A program made the position numbers and the translations under genes. Shown piece by piece: positions 20,502-32,900 of a stretch of DNA of 64,000 nt (positions are counted from its first letter, which is position 1; the number at the start of each line of letters is the position of its first letter). A model generated the notes under the pieces. The model saw nothing but the letters and a program-made list of their open reading frames with translations, did no database searches and was not told the origin of the DNA. Origin of the DNA: Hippopus hippopus (lineage: Eukaryota; Mollusca; Bivalvia; Cardiida; Cardiidae); NCBI GenBank assembly GCA_946811185.2, contig OX328096.1:49304252-49368251 (forward strand), written 5' to 3'.

Positions 20502-20690
20502 GTATTCATGAACCATTCTTTATTTCATTTCAAGTCTAATTCTAGATTTAGAAAGTAACGCAACTTCTGAATGGCTAAACCAAATGGTTTAGCCAATCAG
20601 AAGTTGTGTTACTTTCAACTTTATAAAATTTTTGAGAATATGATCAAAAATTGTCCTAAGAATGGTTGGTGAATATGTACCCTGTTTTGC
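20502..20690. repeat. Family G foldback element
   Basis: Ends ttcatgaaccattctt and aagaatggttggtgaata mirror each other. The centre is ggctaaaccaaatggtttag followed by ccaatcagaagttgtgttac, pairing with gtaacgcaacttctgaatgg. A near-perfect 190-bp foldback. Confidence 0.82.
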
Positions 20691-20737
20691 ACTATATTGT
20701 AAGGTTAATGTATTTCCAGACAAATCATTCAGTTTAA

Positions 20738-20959
20738 ACTCCACCAGCGCCATGTTTATAGACTCGATATCTTTCGACTGCTGAAAACACAACCCTCTGC
20801 AACAAAGAATTTTTTTTGTCTTGTTGCTTTCATCAGACAAGCCGGGACGGTTTAGATCCAAGATCAGACTGCACGTTTTGTATCAGTTTGTGCAGTTTGA
20901 TCATGATCCATACCGTCCCAAGAATTCCCTGTTTTCGCATAAGGAAATGAAAGGGTTAA
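20738..20959 (-). repeat. Family C2 foldback element (diverged)
   Basis: ctccaccagcgcc, gactcgatatctttcgactg, then a core gatccaagatcagactgcac / gtgcagtttgatcatgatcc. It ends gaaatgaaagggttaa. Confidence 0.75.
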
Positions 20960-20968
20960 TAACGCATT

Positions 20969-21237
20969 ATGTTTGAACTCGCTGGGTTCTTTTGGATTGT
21001 CAACCATTTCAAAAAGAGGAACAAACTAATAAAAAGACAATTAGCTGTCTTTATAAATATTCCTAAGGCTGAAGTAAATCTATCGCTAACGTTTTACAAT
21101 CTGATCTCGATCTACACTGTCTACTGTAACAAATTGAATGTTTCAATGTTCTCTATGACTTAGCTTTTGTCAAGATTTGTTACTGTTTAGATAGACCAAA
21201 CAAAGATTCAACAGTACAGAAGGTAGGCCGACTTTAA
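20969..21237. other. Intergenic, nothing firm
   Basis: Contains 'acaatctgatctcgatctac' at about 21097, one arm of a family C core. Otherwise nothing recognised. Confidence 0.35.
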
Positions 21238-21423
21238 TCATTAATCTGCTAAATAAGTGGAAGGAAACTTTCAAGTCGCTAGTAAAAACCCAAACGGTGC
21301 TATTTCAAAGTTATTTCAGGGGAAAATGTCCCCTTATCGGATCAGACTGCACGTTCTGTGCAGTCTGATCTTGACCTACACTGCAAAAGGTCTTTAAGTT
21401 GCGCTCAACAGCCTAAGGATTAA
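21238..21423 (-). repeat. Family C1 foldback element
   Basis: aatctgctaaataagtgg left, tgtccccttatcggatcaga, core gcacgttctgtgcagtctga, and right end caacagcctaaggattaa. Confidence 0.85.
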
Positions 21424-21791
21424 GTATGATTTCTTCCTTTTTTTTGTAAAAAAGAGTACTTTTTGATGTATGAATTACTTGTAGCATTTGCACGCTGTTG
21501 CTCTCTTTTCCCTGTAATGAATAGTAGACTACAACTATCAGCATATACTAGTAAATACAGTCAATATGGCATTACAAACGACGTCCTAACTGAATCTATT
21601 GTAGTTTAAAAGCTGAACACGACTTTTTAACGGACTTTGAAGGTCAAGCAAGGTAACACTGCATTATAAAAGCAGTCTGATCTTTATTTCAACTATATCC
21701 GATAACGTGTAAAATAGTATTGCGTAGCTCATTGCCCCCCGTGAAACAAATTAGCAAGAGTCAAATTTGTAAAATCTTCACGAAATAAGGT

Positions 21792-22012
21792 TTAACCCGA
21801 GAAGACCCTGAAGAAGAAAACTTTTAAAAACATTGTGGAAAATGGAGAAAATACTGGTAATAAGCATTTTCTCTCTCTTTTTTTTTTTAACCACAAAGTT
21901 TTCTATGCTATTTAAGACAAATGTCATCGTTTGAGCCACATTTTATTTGTCGTCTGCGAATGCTTTCAATTTTAACATGTGTACACAATTTTTTCGTTTG
22001 GTAAAGAGTAAA
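21792..22012 (+). repeat. Family A foldback element
   Basis: TTAACCCGAGAAGACCCTGA left, core gagaaaatactggtaataag with T-rich expansion in the right arm, right end cgtttggtaaagagta. A degraded second core follows at 22030-22090. Confidence 0.8.
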
Positions 22013-22235
22013 TACATGACGACACTTGAAAGTATTTTGGAAAGAGTAGAAATGACTCGTTAGGAATACTTTCTCTTTTTACCAAATTGTTTTTTTAAAC
22101 TTGGTCTGCTGTAAGACTTACATAAGCAGGAGGTAATGTCTTAAATATTAAATGGTCTACAATCCAAATGACGTTCAGAAGTAAAGGACACTCCGATCAT
22201 ATTCTGGATCTCTACGTGATAATGAAATGGTTCGA

Positions 22236-22418
22236 CTCTTTCAGCGCCTGATATTTAAACTCGACGTTTTCCGACGGCTGAAAATAAAATCAACCGAAAT
22301 GTAGGAAGAGTTGATCTTAAAGGCATAACTAAACAACTGGACGGTATAGATCCAAGATCAGACTGCACATTCTGTCCGCAAAAGCCAGTGTTTTCGCTTA
22401 TAGCGCTGAAAGGGTAAA
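22236..22418 (-). repeat. Family C2 foldback element, partial core
   Basis: ctctttcagcgcctgatatt and cgacgttttccgacggctga, then gatccaagatcagactgcac attctgtccgcaaaagccag: the second arm of the core hairpin is deleted. It ends tagcgctgaaagggta, about 160 bp beyond the NDNF stop. Confidence 0.75.
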
Positions 22419-22575
22419 AGCTGAATGACTCGATTGTAACAGTGATTTTTGAATTGCAAAGTACTTTCTCCCCGCAGCAATTCGGTCAAACAACAGAATG
22501 CTTGGATGATCATCTGCAGCGCCAGCGAGCTTTTGATTTCTATGGAAATTTACATCTAGGGTCTCGCATATCGAT

Positions 22576-23945
22576 TCATGTCGGCAGATAGCATCCAGTA
22601 TTTTTGGTTTTCGTCCGTACACTGCCATATGAAAACGTGAAATGTTTCCCTTTATTTACAAACACGTCAAAAATGTAGGTTTTGCCCCGTTCTAATCCAG
22701 TCACTGTTATAGCCAAAACAGAATTACTTTTGCTTCTATATTTAAACTTTTTACACGTGATTTTCTTCGCCTCTTTCTCGATACGTTTGAACGCACTGCA
22801 CTGATCCAGTCTTTTGAAAATGGATAACGTGTGCGCTTTGGATGACGAGGGTACTTCCGTTTTGTATAAACAGTATTTTTGCTTTCTCTTTGTACCCATC
22901 CACGCCACAGTAATCCTATCACAACTTGTTAAATAATCAAATACTGCAACAGTTTTATCCGCTGGTAATTCAGGGACTGTTTTACGCTTTGTAGAAACGT
23001 TAACACTAAAATATACATTCTGACGCCGTTGAAGCGTCTTCTTTAAAGTCAAAACATACGTGCCGACCGTAAGTCGAGGTAACGTGATTAGTTCTGAACT
23101 AACACGGGAATTATAGATTGTCACATTACCTCGGTCCATCCTTACTGACACCTGTCCACCACAACTATGGACTGCTAGCGTTACATCTCTAGATTCACGC
23201 TTAATGTGAAATTTGTATGCTTTTACTTTCTTTTTCTTTGAAAACACGATGTTTTTGAAGTGACCATCTTTCAAAATAGGTAATTTCTTTTTTCTTTTGA
23301 TTTTGATTTGTATGGATTTGTAAGGTCTTGATTTGCCACTCTCTTTATTTCTAACAAACACGTTCACATGAAACTTTCTTCCTTTTTTAATTTTGTCAAA
23401 TATAAATGTTTTCTCCTGTCCAACACACTTATAAAATATGGAACCCCTCTTTGCCGGCTTAATCGGCTTGGCACTCTGTTTAAGGAACTTCTTCCGGGAC
23501 GTATCAAATGAGAACCCAAACCCACTACCAGGCGGTAATGTGGGCTTCGCATCTCCATTCAAATGAGCTACAACTGAACACAAAGTTTGAAAACTTCTTT
23601 TACGACTAACAGAAACACAGTATTCTATTTCGTTGCCAAAATGAGGCTCATCAGGTGACGGATGCCACGACACGCGAAATCGGGTTGACGTCACCTGTGA
23701 TTTATTTATGGAACTGTCTACCGGAAGTTCAGGAAAGCGGTTGACCTCAGGTGATGTTGTTGCGAATAGTTGTACGTAGCTATCAGACCGTGTCGATAAA
23801 ACCTCTACTGTGTAAATTCCTAATTTCGGTTCATCCACCCGTAGAATCTCAGCTTTCTCTCCAGAAGAAGTGTAAAGATGATAGGACTTGTTATCATTTA
23901 CAGGTTTCAAACCTTCAACGCTGTTTTTGACGGAATCTTCAAAAT
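22576..23945 (-). CDS. NDNF: NDNF terminal coding exon
   Basis: A single 1370-nt exon encodes almost all of both FnIII regions. Its acceptor is tatttacag, reading downward to 23946. Open reading continues upstream to an ATG at 24012, but the similarity to NDNF starts at DFEDSVKN, just after the acceptor, and the phase fits the 37964 donor, so the upstream ATG is judged intronic. Conserved cysteines are in EYCV, TLC, KCVG, HSCG, TSC, YCLY, QCSAF, ITCKKF and the C-terminal TGC. The stop is at 22576-22578. Confidence 0.93.
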
Positions 23946-26900
23946 CTGTAAATAAACAGTGAGATGATTTTAAATTAAGCAAATGATTACTTTCAACGTT
24001 CATCAAAGACAATAAAACTTGTTTTGTTGATAAGTATTAATTATCGTTTTTAATCAAATTTGCAACAAACGACTTTGAAACCATTCTTTTTCTTTTATTT
24101 TATAATTAAATACTAGAGATACAATTTCTATAAGAAACGTACAGAAAACTTCAAGTCTGAGGTCGAACTCAGAAGAGAGTGAACTCAAGTTTGATAGGCA
24201 CAGGCCCATGTTCTTGTAGGTTTTGTATAACGCTTTATATACAGACTTGCCAATTTTTATTTCGGGAACCCCAGCGCTTTGATTATGTCTACGACTAAAA
24301 AACGAGTCGTGAAGTGTAGAATTCTGTAGACACGGTAGGTCGATATCTGCAGGGTTTTGCAGACCAGTCTGTAGTCAATCTGCCAAACCCTGACAACAAA
24401 GACTTATCTACATTTACGCCCCATTAATTAACCCTTTACAAAAAACAGCCAGAATTGCAACGACCTTGACGGAGAAAACTTTTAAAGACATCGTCGGAAA
24501 AAAAAAAGAGATTTATATGCTGATTACCAGCATTTTCTCATTCCCAACAATTTTTCTACCGTATTAATGAAAAATCCCATCATCTGAGCCAAGTCTAAAA
24601 TGTTGCTTGCAAATGCCTTGAATTTGAACCAGTCTAAAATTTTGTCGTTTGGCAAAGAGTTAACTCATTGGAAGCCGCTCGAAAGCGGCTTCCAGTAGGA
24701 ATGTACCTAAACTATTTACCATGTAGATGATCAGTAATTATCCGATTGGTTATTATTTTTGTAAATTTTCTAATAATGTATTGTTAGTGTTGCAAAATTA
24801 CTCCACATAACTCTTTTTTAAATATTCGATCAGACCTACATGAAAATCAAGCCTGCTTTTCTTGCAATATAAGCTCATTCCCAAATAACGATAAAAATAC
24901 AGAGAAATCAACTTCCGTTTATTGGCTAGTCCCCTGAATTTTTCCAGCTTATAAGATTCCTTCTGTGTTCCCAAATTATGTTGTGATGCCTTCCGTTTAT
25001 CACGGGCTTTCCCACCTCTCAACGGTTTTCGCATTTGTCTACTCTTTTACAAAACAAAGTAATGATAATTGTGAGATGGAGAGTAGCTTAAAATATGATA
25101 ATCAGAAGCAGTTTTATGTACAAGTTTTTCGTCCAGTCTAAATCTGTAAAGATAATAGGGCGGTTAACCTTTAATCAATGTATAGACTGGTTACCTCCCT
25201 ACACAGTTAATCGTACAACAAAGAACAGTCTATAGGTTTGTACAAGGCCTATGCAGAAAATGGTTCAGATAACTTTTTATAAAGCGAAATATGTATAGTT
25301 ATAGTTATTTTGATGTGGTTAAATAGATTCAGATTCTTAAAGACTTGAAGAATAGTTTTGTTTTTTTTTTTTGTGGTTTGAGCCAATTGTGAAGGCCATA
25401 ATCAGAAGAATTTTGGAGATGCCATGCAAAAGTCTCTGATTCTAGAGTAGAAATGTAAAGATTCACTTGGTTACAAGCACGCTAAGATACTTTTGACAAG
25501 CAGGAAGATCATGTTTTAGAAGAAAGTTGTTGAATATTTTTTTCTTTTTCTTTGTAAAAAAGAAACAAAAGGAAAAGATCACTTATAAAAATTGTAAATA
25601 CATGGACATAAATAACAATATTAATATCACTTTGAATAATTACTAACTTATACAATTCCGTAGTATCGCATTTGATGCCCCTACAGAAGTTTCCCCTTTA
25701 AAATCATTTTAATAAATGGAAAATGCTGTACTTGGATGTGCGATTTCTCCATTTTCAAATTTCGAGTAGAAATTTAAAAAATTCAGTGCTTTTACATGTT
25801 TCTTTTACAGAAACATTATCACTTTAATAATAATAACAGATCTAATAACAATAATAATGATAATAATAATGATGATGATGATGATACAAGATAATTTAAG
25901 ATTCTTCTCTTAATTTCTGCCTTTTTTTTAGAATACCCATTATATTTTGTTTTTTTCTCTGCATTTTAGTACCATTTGTCATGATGTTCTGTTTGTGGGG
26001 GGGGGGGGGGATACATGTAGATACAAAAATGTAATCACAATTTTTCAAGAAAGTCAGTATTTCTGAAGTTGTCCACCAAAAAATTGCGGCTTCTATGATG
26101 CCATGCATCATAAATTTGTCTTGTTACCTCCTGTACTCAGCGCTCTTGATCTTGCAAGAGACGACTTTAGGAAACATTGGGGCAGACAAGGAAATTGCAC
26201 TTCTACTTTTACCATAATGTTTTTTTTTTCAAACTTTATGCACTACGAGCGTAAATCTTAATTCATGGCAATTACCCATATCTTACAATCATGTTTTTAA
26301 ACTCGTCTGCTTTGAATTTGTTTTGGGAGATAATGAGCTACAGCCAAAATCAGTGTTGCATTTCATATTTGTGTGAGGATGTGCCAGATTTTCGTCAAAT
26401 CTCCCTTCAACTAATCCACGAGACTTGGAACTTGGTGAATTTCTTTGGAATCTGATCGGTTTCAGTCTTGTGAAAGGCTAAACGGTTCACTTGTTCAAAA
26501 ATCAGGTTACTTTTGAGATTTTATTATACTGAAAGTATTTGCAAATCTGTGGGCGACAGTGGTGTAGTGGTGGAGCGTCGGCCCCTCACACCAAAGGTTC
26601 TCGGCTCGTATCCTTTGATGGGCGGCGTCATCCCTTGGAACCATCCACATAACGACTCAAGCATTGGTTAAGGTTTCCAGGAAGCAATCATCGACAGTAA
26701 TTAATTTATGGGAACTTTTTTTGTGTGTGTGAAAAACTATCGACCAAGGTCAGCCAGCGCTGTCCGCGCAGGCCCAGGTCATCCTACACAGTCCTCGCAG
26801 GCTGACCTGGGTCGAAACTTTTTGCTACTGGTCAGTTTTCTGCATGTCCAAGGACTATTGTACCAAATGATTCAGTCAGTTGTAAGACAAAACTGATTTT

Positions 26901-29900
26901 ACGGATCCATAATTTCATGATGACTTGCTTGATGTAATTCATCACATAGATACAAAGCCTCTTTTGCCGGGAAGTGACACAATTCAAAGTTGTTGGAGAA
27001 AGGGAATGCTTAGAAAATTCGAGCTTCCCTTTCCATCAATGAAGTTCTTATTAGCCTACTGAATGCCTCTGAATTAAGAAAAACTCAGTGCAAGTATGCT
27101 CCAAACCCAGATCAGACATTGAGTATCATTCATATCATTTTTTTTTTTTATGTTACAGATATACATAATTTTGTCTGAACTTTTAACTGGCTGTATTTGC
27201 AAAAAAAAATTAAGACTGATGCGCCAGTTGTGGTATATATACACCCGTCATATTTCACTGAATGGTTTTAATTTTTTAGCTCCACTGGCCATCGGCCAGG
27301 GGGCTTATGTCATGGCCCGGTGTCCGTCGTGCGTCCGTCTGTCCGCCAGTCCGTGCGTTCGTTAACTTTTATTTCAAACTTCTTCTTCTCTAAAACTACA
27401 ATTACATTCATTTTTGATGAAACTTCACAGAAATGATCCTGCCATGGTCCTCTTCAGAATTTCTTGAAATAATTTTATTCCTTCAAAAACTGTGGTTGCC
27501 ATGGTAACAAAACGAAAAATATTGAAAATCTTTGAAAATCTTCTTGTCTGAAACCATAAGGCCTAGGGCTACCAAATTTGGCATGTAGCTTTATAGTGGG
27601 CCTATACCAAGTTTCTTCAGATTATAGCCTTGGGGTCAAATTTGGCCCCGTCCCAGTTGTCACAAGTTTTACACGGGCTTTTATAGGGAATACTTAAAAA
27701 ATCTTCTGTAACCTAGCCATAAGGCCTAGGGCTACCAAATTTTGCATGTAGCTTTATCTGGAGGGCCTCTACCAAGACTGCTCACATTATTGCCCTGGGG
27801 TCAAATTTGGCCCCTGCCCCGGGGGTCACAACTTTTAAAGGGCTTATATAGGGAAAGCTTTAAAAATCTACTCGTATCTAGCCATAAGGCCTAGGGCTAC
27901 CAAATTTTGCATGTAGCTTTATCTAGTGGGCCTCTACCAAGAGGGCTCAAATTATAGCCCTTATGTCAAGTTTGGCCTCACCCTAGTGGTCACAAGTTTT
28001 ACATGGGCTTATATAGTGAAAACTTTAGAAATCTTCTTGTTACTAACCATAAGACCTAGGGCCACTAAATTTAGTCCTGTCTCAGGGGTCTCATGTTTTA
28101 CAGGGCCTTTTATTGAGGAAACTTTGAAAATCTTCTTATTTATAACCACACATTCTAGACCTGTATCATTTGGTATGGGGCTATATCTTATGGACCTCCA
28201 CCAAGATTCAAGTAATTATGGCTCTGTGGTCAAAAATGGCTTTGCCCTGGGGTCATAACTTTCTCGTAGGATTTTATAGAAAAAAATTTGTATGTCTTCT
28301 AGTTTGAAACCAGTTGGCCAAGTATTGTAATGTTTGGCTTGTAGTGTTTTTACGTATTAGCCAGTGGAGCTATACAGGGCCATCATGGCCCTCTTGTTTC
28401 TTGAAATGGTTTGAACCAACTGGTCAAGATAAATTGAGCCTTGTCGTCATTAACCCTTTCGGCGCCATAGGCCAAAACAGTGACTTTTGCGGACGGCATA
28501 GATCAAGATCAGACTGTACAGAGCGTGCAGTCTGATCTTTGATCTATACCGTCCGCTTTTGTAGTCAAGTCTATCAATCAAAATCTTTCAATGGATTGTT
28601 TTCAGAGCCGTCGAAAAAGGTTGAGTATATTTAATTGTCGCTGAAAGAGTTAAAGTGCTAATATATATGAGCCATGCTCTGACAAAAGGGGGCTCAATGC
28701 ATCTCCGCGATCCATGGTACTAAGCCAGCCATCACATACTTATGGATCCATAATATCCACTTTTTTTAACAACCAACTTGATCATGAGATAGACTTGTCC
28801 TTGGACATATAGAAAATTGACCAATAGCGAAAAGTTTCGGCCAAGGTCAGCCTGCGCGGACTGCACAGGCTGACCTGGGTCGATACTTTTCGCAGCTGCA
28901 TTAAGCCCCCTTTTCACAGCGCATGACTCAATTATATATTTCGATAAAGGTATAAGATAAGATAATAGCATTTTCATACTAAAACGTCAGATTTGGGCAG
29001 AGAGATGGATAACATTCTGGTTGTCAATGTAAATGAGCCATGCTTTGGCAAAAGGGGGCTTTGTGCTTCTCCGTGATGCATGATACCAAGCAAGACATCA
29101 CAAAGTTATGGGTCCAAATTTTTTTCTAACAACCGATGGAATCATGAGGTTCAATGGTTCGTTGACATGCAGAAACTTTACCAAGAGCTAAAAGTTTCGG
29201 CTCAGGTCAGCCTGCGCAGTCCGCGCAGGTTGACCTGAGCCGATACTTTTTGCAGATGCATTGAGCCCCCTTTTCACAGGGCATGACTCAAATAAACAAT
29301 AGATACAATATAGGATGATAGTAGGTGGATGTGTGTTTCGAACTTGGGACCCATAATCTAAGAGTTGAACACAGCACAGCTTGATATTTAGTCATCAAAT
29401 CTGTTCGATCTGCTATGATCTATCCCTTAGATTGGTAAATAGGTAAAGTTAATAGTTTTACATTCAGTCAACAGATCAGACAATTAGCAATATATAAACG
29501 CTGTTTGACCAGACTATGTCACATAATATCGGACAGTGCAGAATAAAGATCAAACGGTATGTTCTATACGGTCTGATTTTGATCTACAGTGCTGATAAAA
29601 GATGTCCATACCGTACTAAGGGTTGACACAAAAACAGCCACATCTAACCACAAATAGACTCCGTATTTTTATTATTATAATACTAATTTCTCGGCCCAAT
29701 GAGTAGATTTTTGTTTAGACAGTGGAATTCGCTGATTCATAACCCAAATTGACGAGTAATCGTGCTATAGTCGATGGGATGACAATATGAGACGTGTTTT
29801 TGTACAGGGTAATATGACAATACAGTTGCCTACGGGCTTTTAAAAAACTGCTTTTCATTCTTTCGTTCCCTTTCCTTTCTTACAGCAGTTGGTCCTTTGC

Positions 29901-32900
29901 ATCAGTAGAGCTGGATAATTGCGAAAAAAGCATTTGCTGATGTGAAAATAGTCCTTCCTTGTCCTAAAGCAAATGACATAACTGATTAACCGAATATTTT
30001 CAGTGCTCCCACAATAAACTTAAAAAAAATCAACGGTTCGAGTACCAAATACTTTTAGTCTGTAAATACGACTAAGATTTTTGCAAAGTTTACAACTGTT
30101 CTAGCCAAACCATAAGACAGCACTGATCGAAGATAAGACTACACAAAGTGGTGACATTCTTTACAGTCTGGTTATATTAACTGGCCCCAAAGCCACAAAA
30201 ATTGTGCTTCGTACCCTGAAGGTTCGACCACAATCAGTTTAGTTTTTCATGTTTTACATAAACAACAGATGTCGAAATAAAGGTTTGAAGTTTTTTATTT
30301 TATTCTAAATTGTCATACTCTGCATATTTTACATTGTTGATCCACAGTAAAATAAAGATGGATTTAAGTTATAGAATTTTTTTCTTTAAAACTCTTTTAC
30401 TAGACGACAAATTTTAAACCTATTCAAATTGCTAGCATTCGCAGACGACAAATTAAATGTAACTCAAATGATGGGGTATTACTACTAGTATGTCTGTCTT
30501 TGAAGTGTCAGTTGTACCTAAATGATGTAGAAAGTATTCTTTCACTCTTTCATCGCTACAAGCAAAATCAGAGGTTGTTGCTGACGGCATATATCAAGAT
30601 CAGATTGCACTGAACGCACAGAGAACGTGCAGCCTTAACTTGAATCTACATGTATACTGCCCCCTTGTTTAGTGAATTGTATTACTCGAACAAATTGACA
30701 TGAAATTGACCTCTATGCAAAGAATAATTAAAGAGTGAATATTTATATCATCGGGTATAATCGGACGGTACGGAAATTCTGTTAACGGTAAATGTCGGGT
30801 TTGACCGTTACACGGCCATAGTCAAAATATTAGAGCTTTGGCGGATGACATGGATCAAGATCAGACTGCACAGAAAGTGCATCTTAGATCTATGTCACCA
30901 GCCACGTATTGCCAATTTAAATCAACAAAATCGTGTTTATTTCAGGTATTTTAATATTTTTTAAAGACACGACAAATCTATTAGTCGCATAAGAGTTAAA
31001 AATCGTGCACATAGTTCCGCATGCAGACGACATTACCCGAAGCTAAGTTTGGACAATAATTCAAGCATGAAATTTATGGTAATAGAGGTCATTTATTTCA
31101 TGTCAGTTTGTTCGAGTAATATATATGGTGTCTAAATAGGCCGAATTTATAAAGTCTGTGATACATATTTCGAGACTAGATCTGAAATAGTATAATGAAA
31201 TGGGAGGTATTTTGCATACAAGCATGCATATAGGTAAATTTGGTTCATAATACGGAGTCACTAGAGGACACATTTCTGTCGCCATTTTCAAAACAAACCA
31301 CACTCTCCTCACCATGGTGTATGATCGATAGCAAGTAGCCATATCTCGCAATTATCGCTTGGCCTCAACTTGTAGTTATCACTTACTCAATTTGTGCCAA
31401 CCCCAAAGGCATGTTTAGAATTTTGTTACATGGCACAATCTATCAAAAGAAAGTTGCAAAATAGATCTGCAGGCGGCGAGAAACGTCGTCATCGAGTCTC
31501 CGCATCCTAGTTTATCTTCGAACAGTCAATCAAATTCAGCTATTTTTAGAAGGAATCTCCTCGAAGAAAAATGCGGATTATCAGTAATCTAACACCATTT
31601 TCATCGATTTACATCATAAAATATCCGTAATATTTTTCCTTACTAAAAGAAAGTTTGAAAAAGAAAACGAAGCCGGTAAAGAGGTTTAATGTGGTATGTA
31701 GCCTGTTGATTTATTGCTAATATTCTGATTGATTAAATGAATGGTGTTTTACGCCTCTTTCAAAATTATTCAAGTCATATCACGGCGATCGTTCAAATAT
31801 TTATGTATGTCCTGGGTTTCGACGATACTAGACTTGGAATAAGAACACTTCCAGGAAAAGCACAGTGGTTCCAGAGAAGCTCGGATCCGCGCATCCATAT
31901 TACGAGTCCTACACTTTACCACTGAACAAAGCAGGACCTCTTTGCATATAATGTGCAAAGACCTTCGAGAATGTAACACGAACGACCGATAACACGCTTC
32001 GATTGCACGCTCTGATCTTGATCTACACTGTCCGCAAAAGATCCTTGAGTCGCGCAGCCTAAGGGTTAAAATATGCAGAGTGACGTCATATCCGGTCTCA
32101 TAACAATGGCCGAAATTCCAGCTTACAATACGATCGTTTAAACTCAATTATTGCACTTATTTCCTGAATGTCACCAGCCACATTTTTAATGCTTGCAGAC
32201 CCGGCCAAGTAGCTCAGTGATTAGCGAGTCTGACACGTGACCAGGTGGTTGCGGGCTCGACACCCGGTTGCGGCAAACTTTCTTTCCAATGATTTTTCGC
32301 CTCTCACCTCTGATGCATTGATGTGATGTGAAAAAAGCAGTCAGTGGCTAGAAAAGAATGTTGTGTCTGTACTTGTGTGAGAAAGCGTAGGTGCAATGGC
32401 CGCTGTGATATGATCTTAACTGTTAAAACGACTTGCATCTACATTTTGTCCACACTGTACCTTTAAGGTATTATTAGCATCCTCAAAATAAAACATAGGT
32501 GAAGAAGACGTGCACCGGTTGGAGAGTATCAATCGCGGAATTCCTGAATTGTTTATTTTGACGGTTAAATACGGGACGAGATAAAATAGCTGGGGAGCCA
32601 GATTTGTGGATATCGCTGATCGCAAGATTTATACAAAATGATAGGCCCGCCGTCAAAAAAAAAGAGAATAAAATGTAGTTCGTTTCTTGTCTAACACTGA
32701 ACATAAAGGTAGCATTGAAAGCAATGTGGTGTATCGTGGTCGGATGGATAATATTTCCATATGGGTCTCTGACCTGGAAGACCGCACATAATAAATCAAA
32801 AACGTCTAGTGCTTTTTGATCAGGAAGTCGCTGTGTAATATGATGGTTTGTCGCAATGTAAAGTTGTCCTGTTGGTCTCTGACACTCTGGCATGACCACA

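Larger units (their letters stand above)
24664..26548. other. NDNF intron, mostly unrecognised
   Basis: It begins with a small hairpin ggaagccgctcgaaagcggc at 24670-24692. Next is a 78-codon open minus-strand frame (24798-25034) rich in Lys and Arg, with no recognised similarity. A microsatellite and a G tract lie near 25.8-26.0 kb. Around 26150-26260 is a degenerate trace that may be family A. Confidence 0.4.

Noticed and set aside
23946..24012. Start codon for NDNF at 24012 (MSLMNVESN)
   Set aside because: Similarity to NDNF starts after a good acceptor at 23946, and the phase matches the exon at 37964; the upstream residues are intronic.
24798..25034. Basic 78-codon minus-strand frame as an extra NDNF exon
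   Set aside because: No similarity to NDNF; exons at 23945 and 37964 already join in frame.
31770..32147. 125-codon minus-strand frame
   Set aside because: It overlaps a family C half and has no recognisable motif or splice context.
32199..32275. tRNA gene suggested by A and B boxes
   Set aside because: Same SINE family; truncated and without a tRNA cloverleaf.
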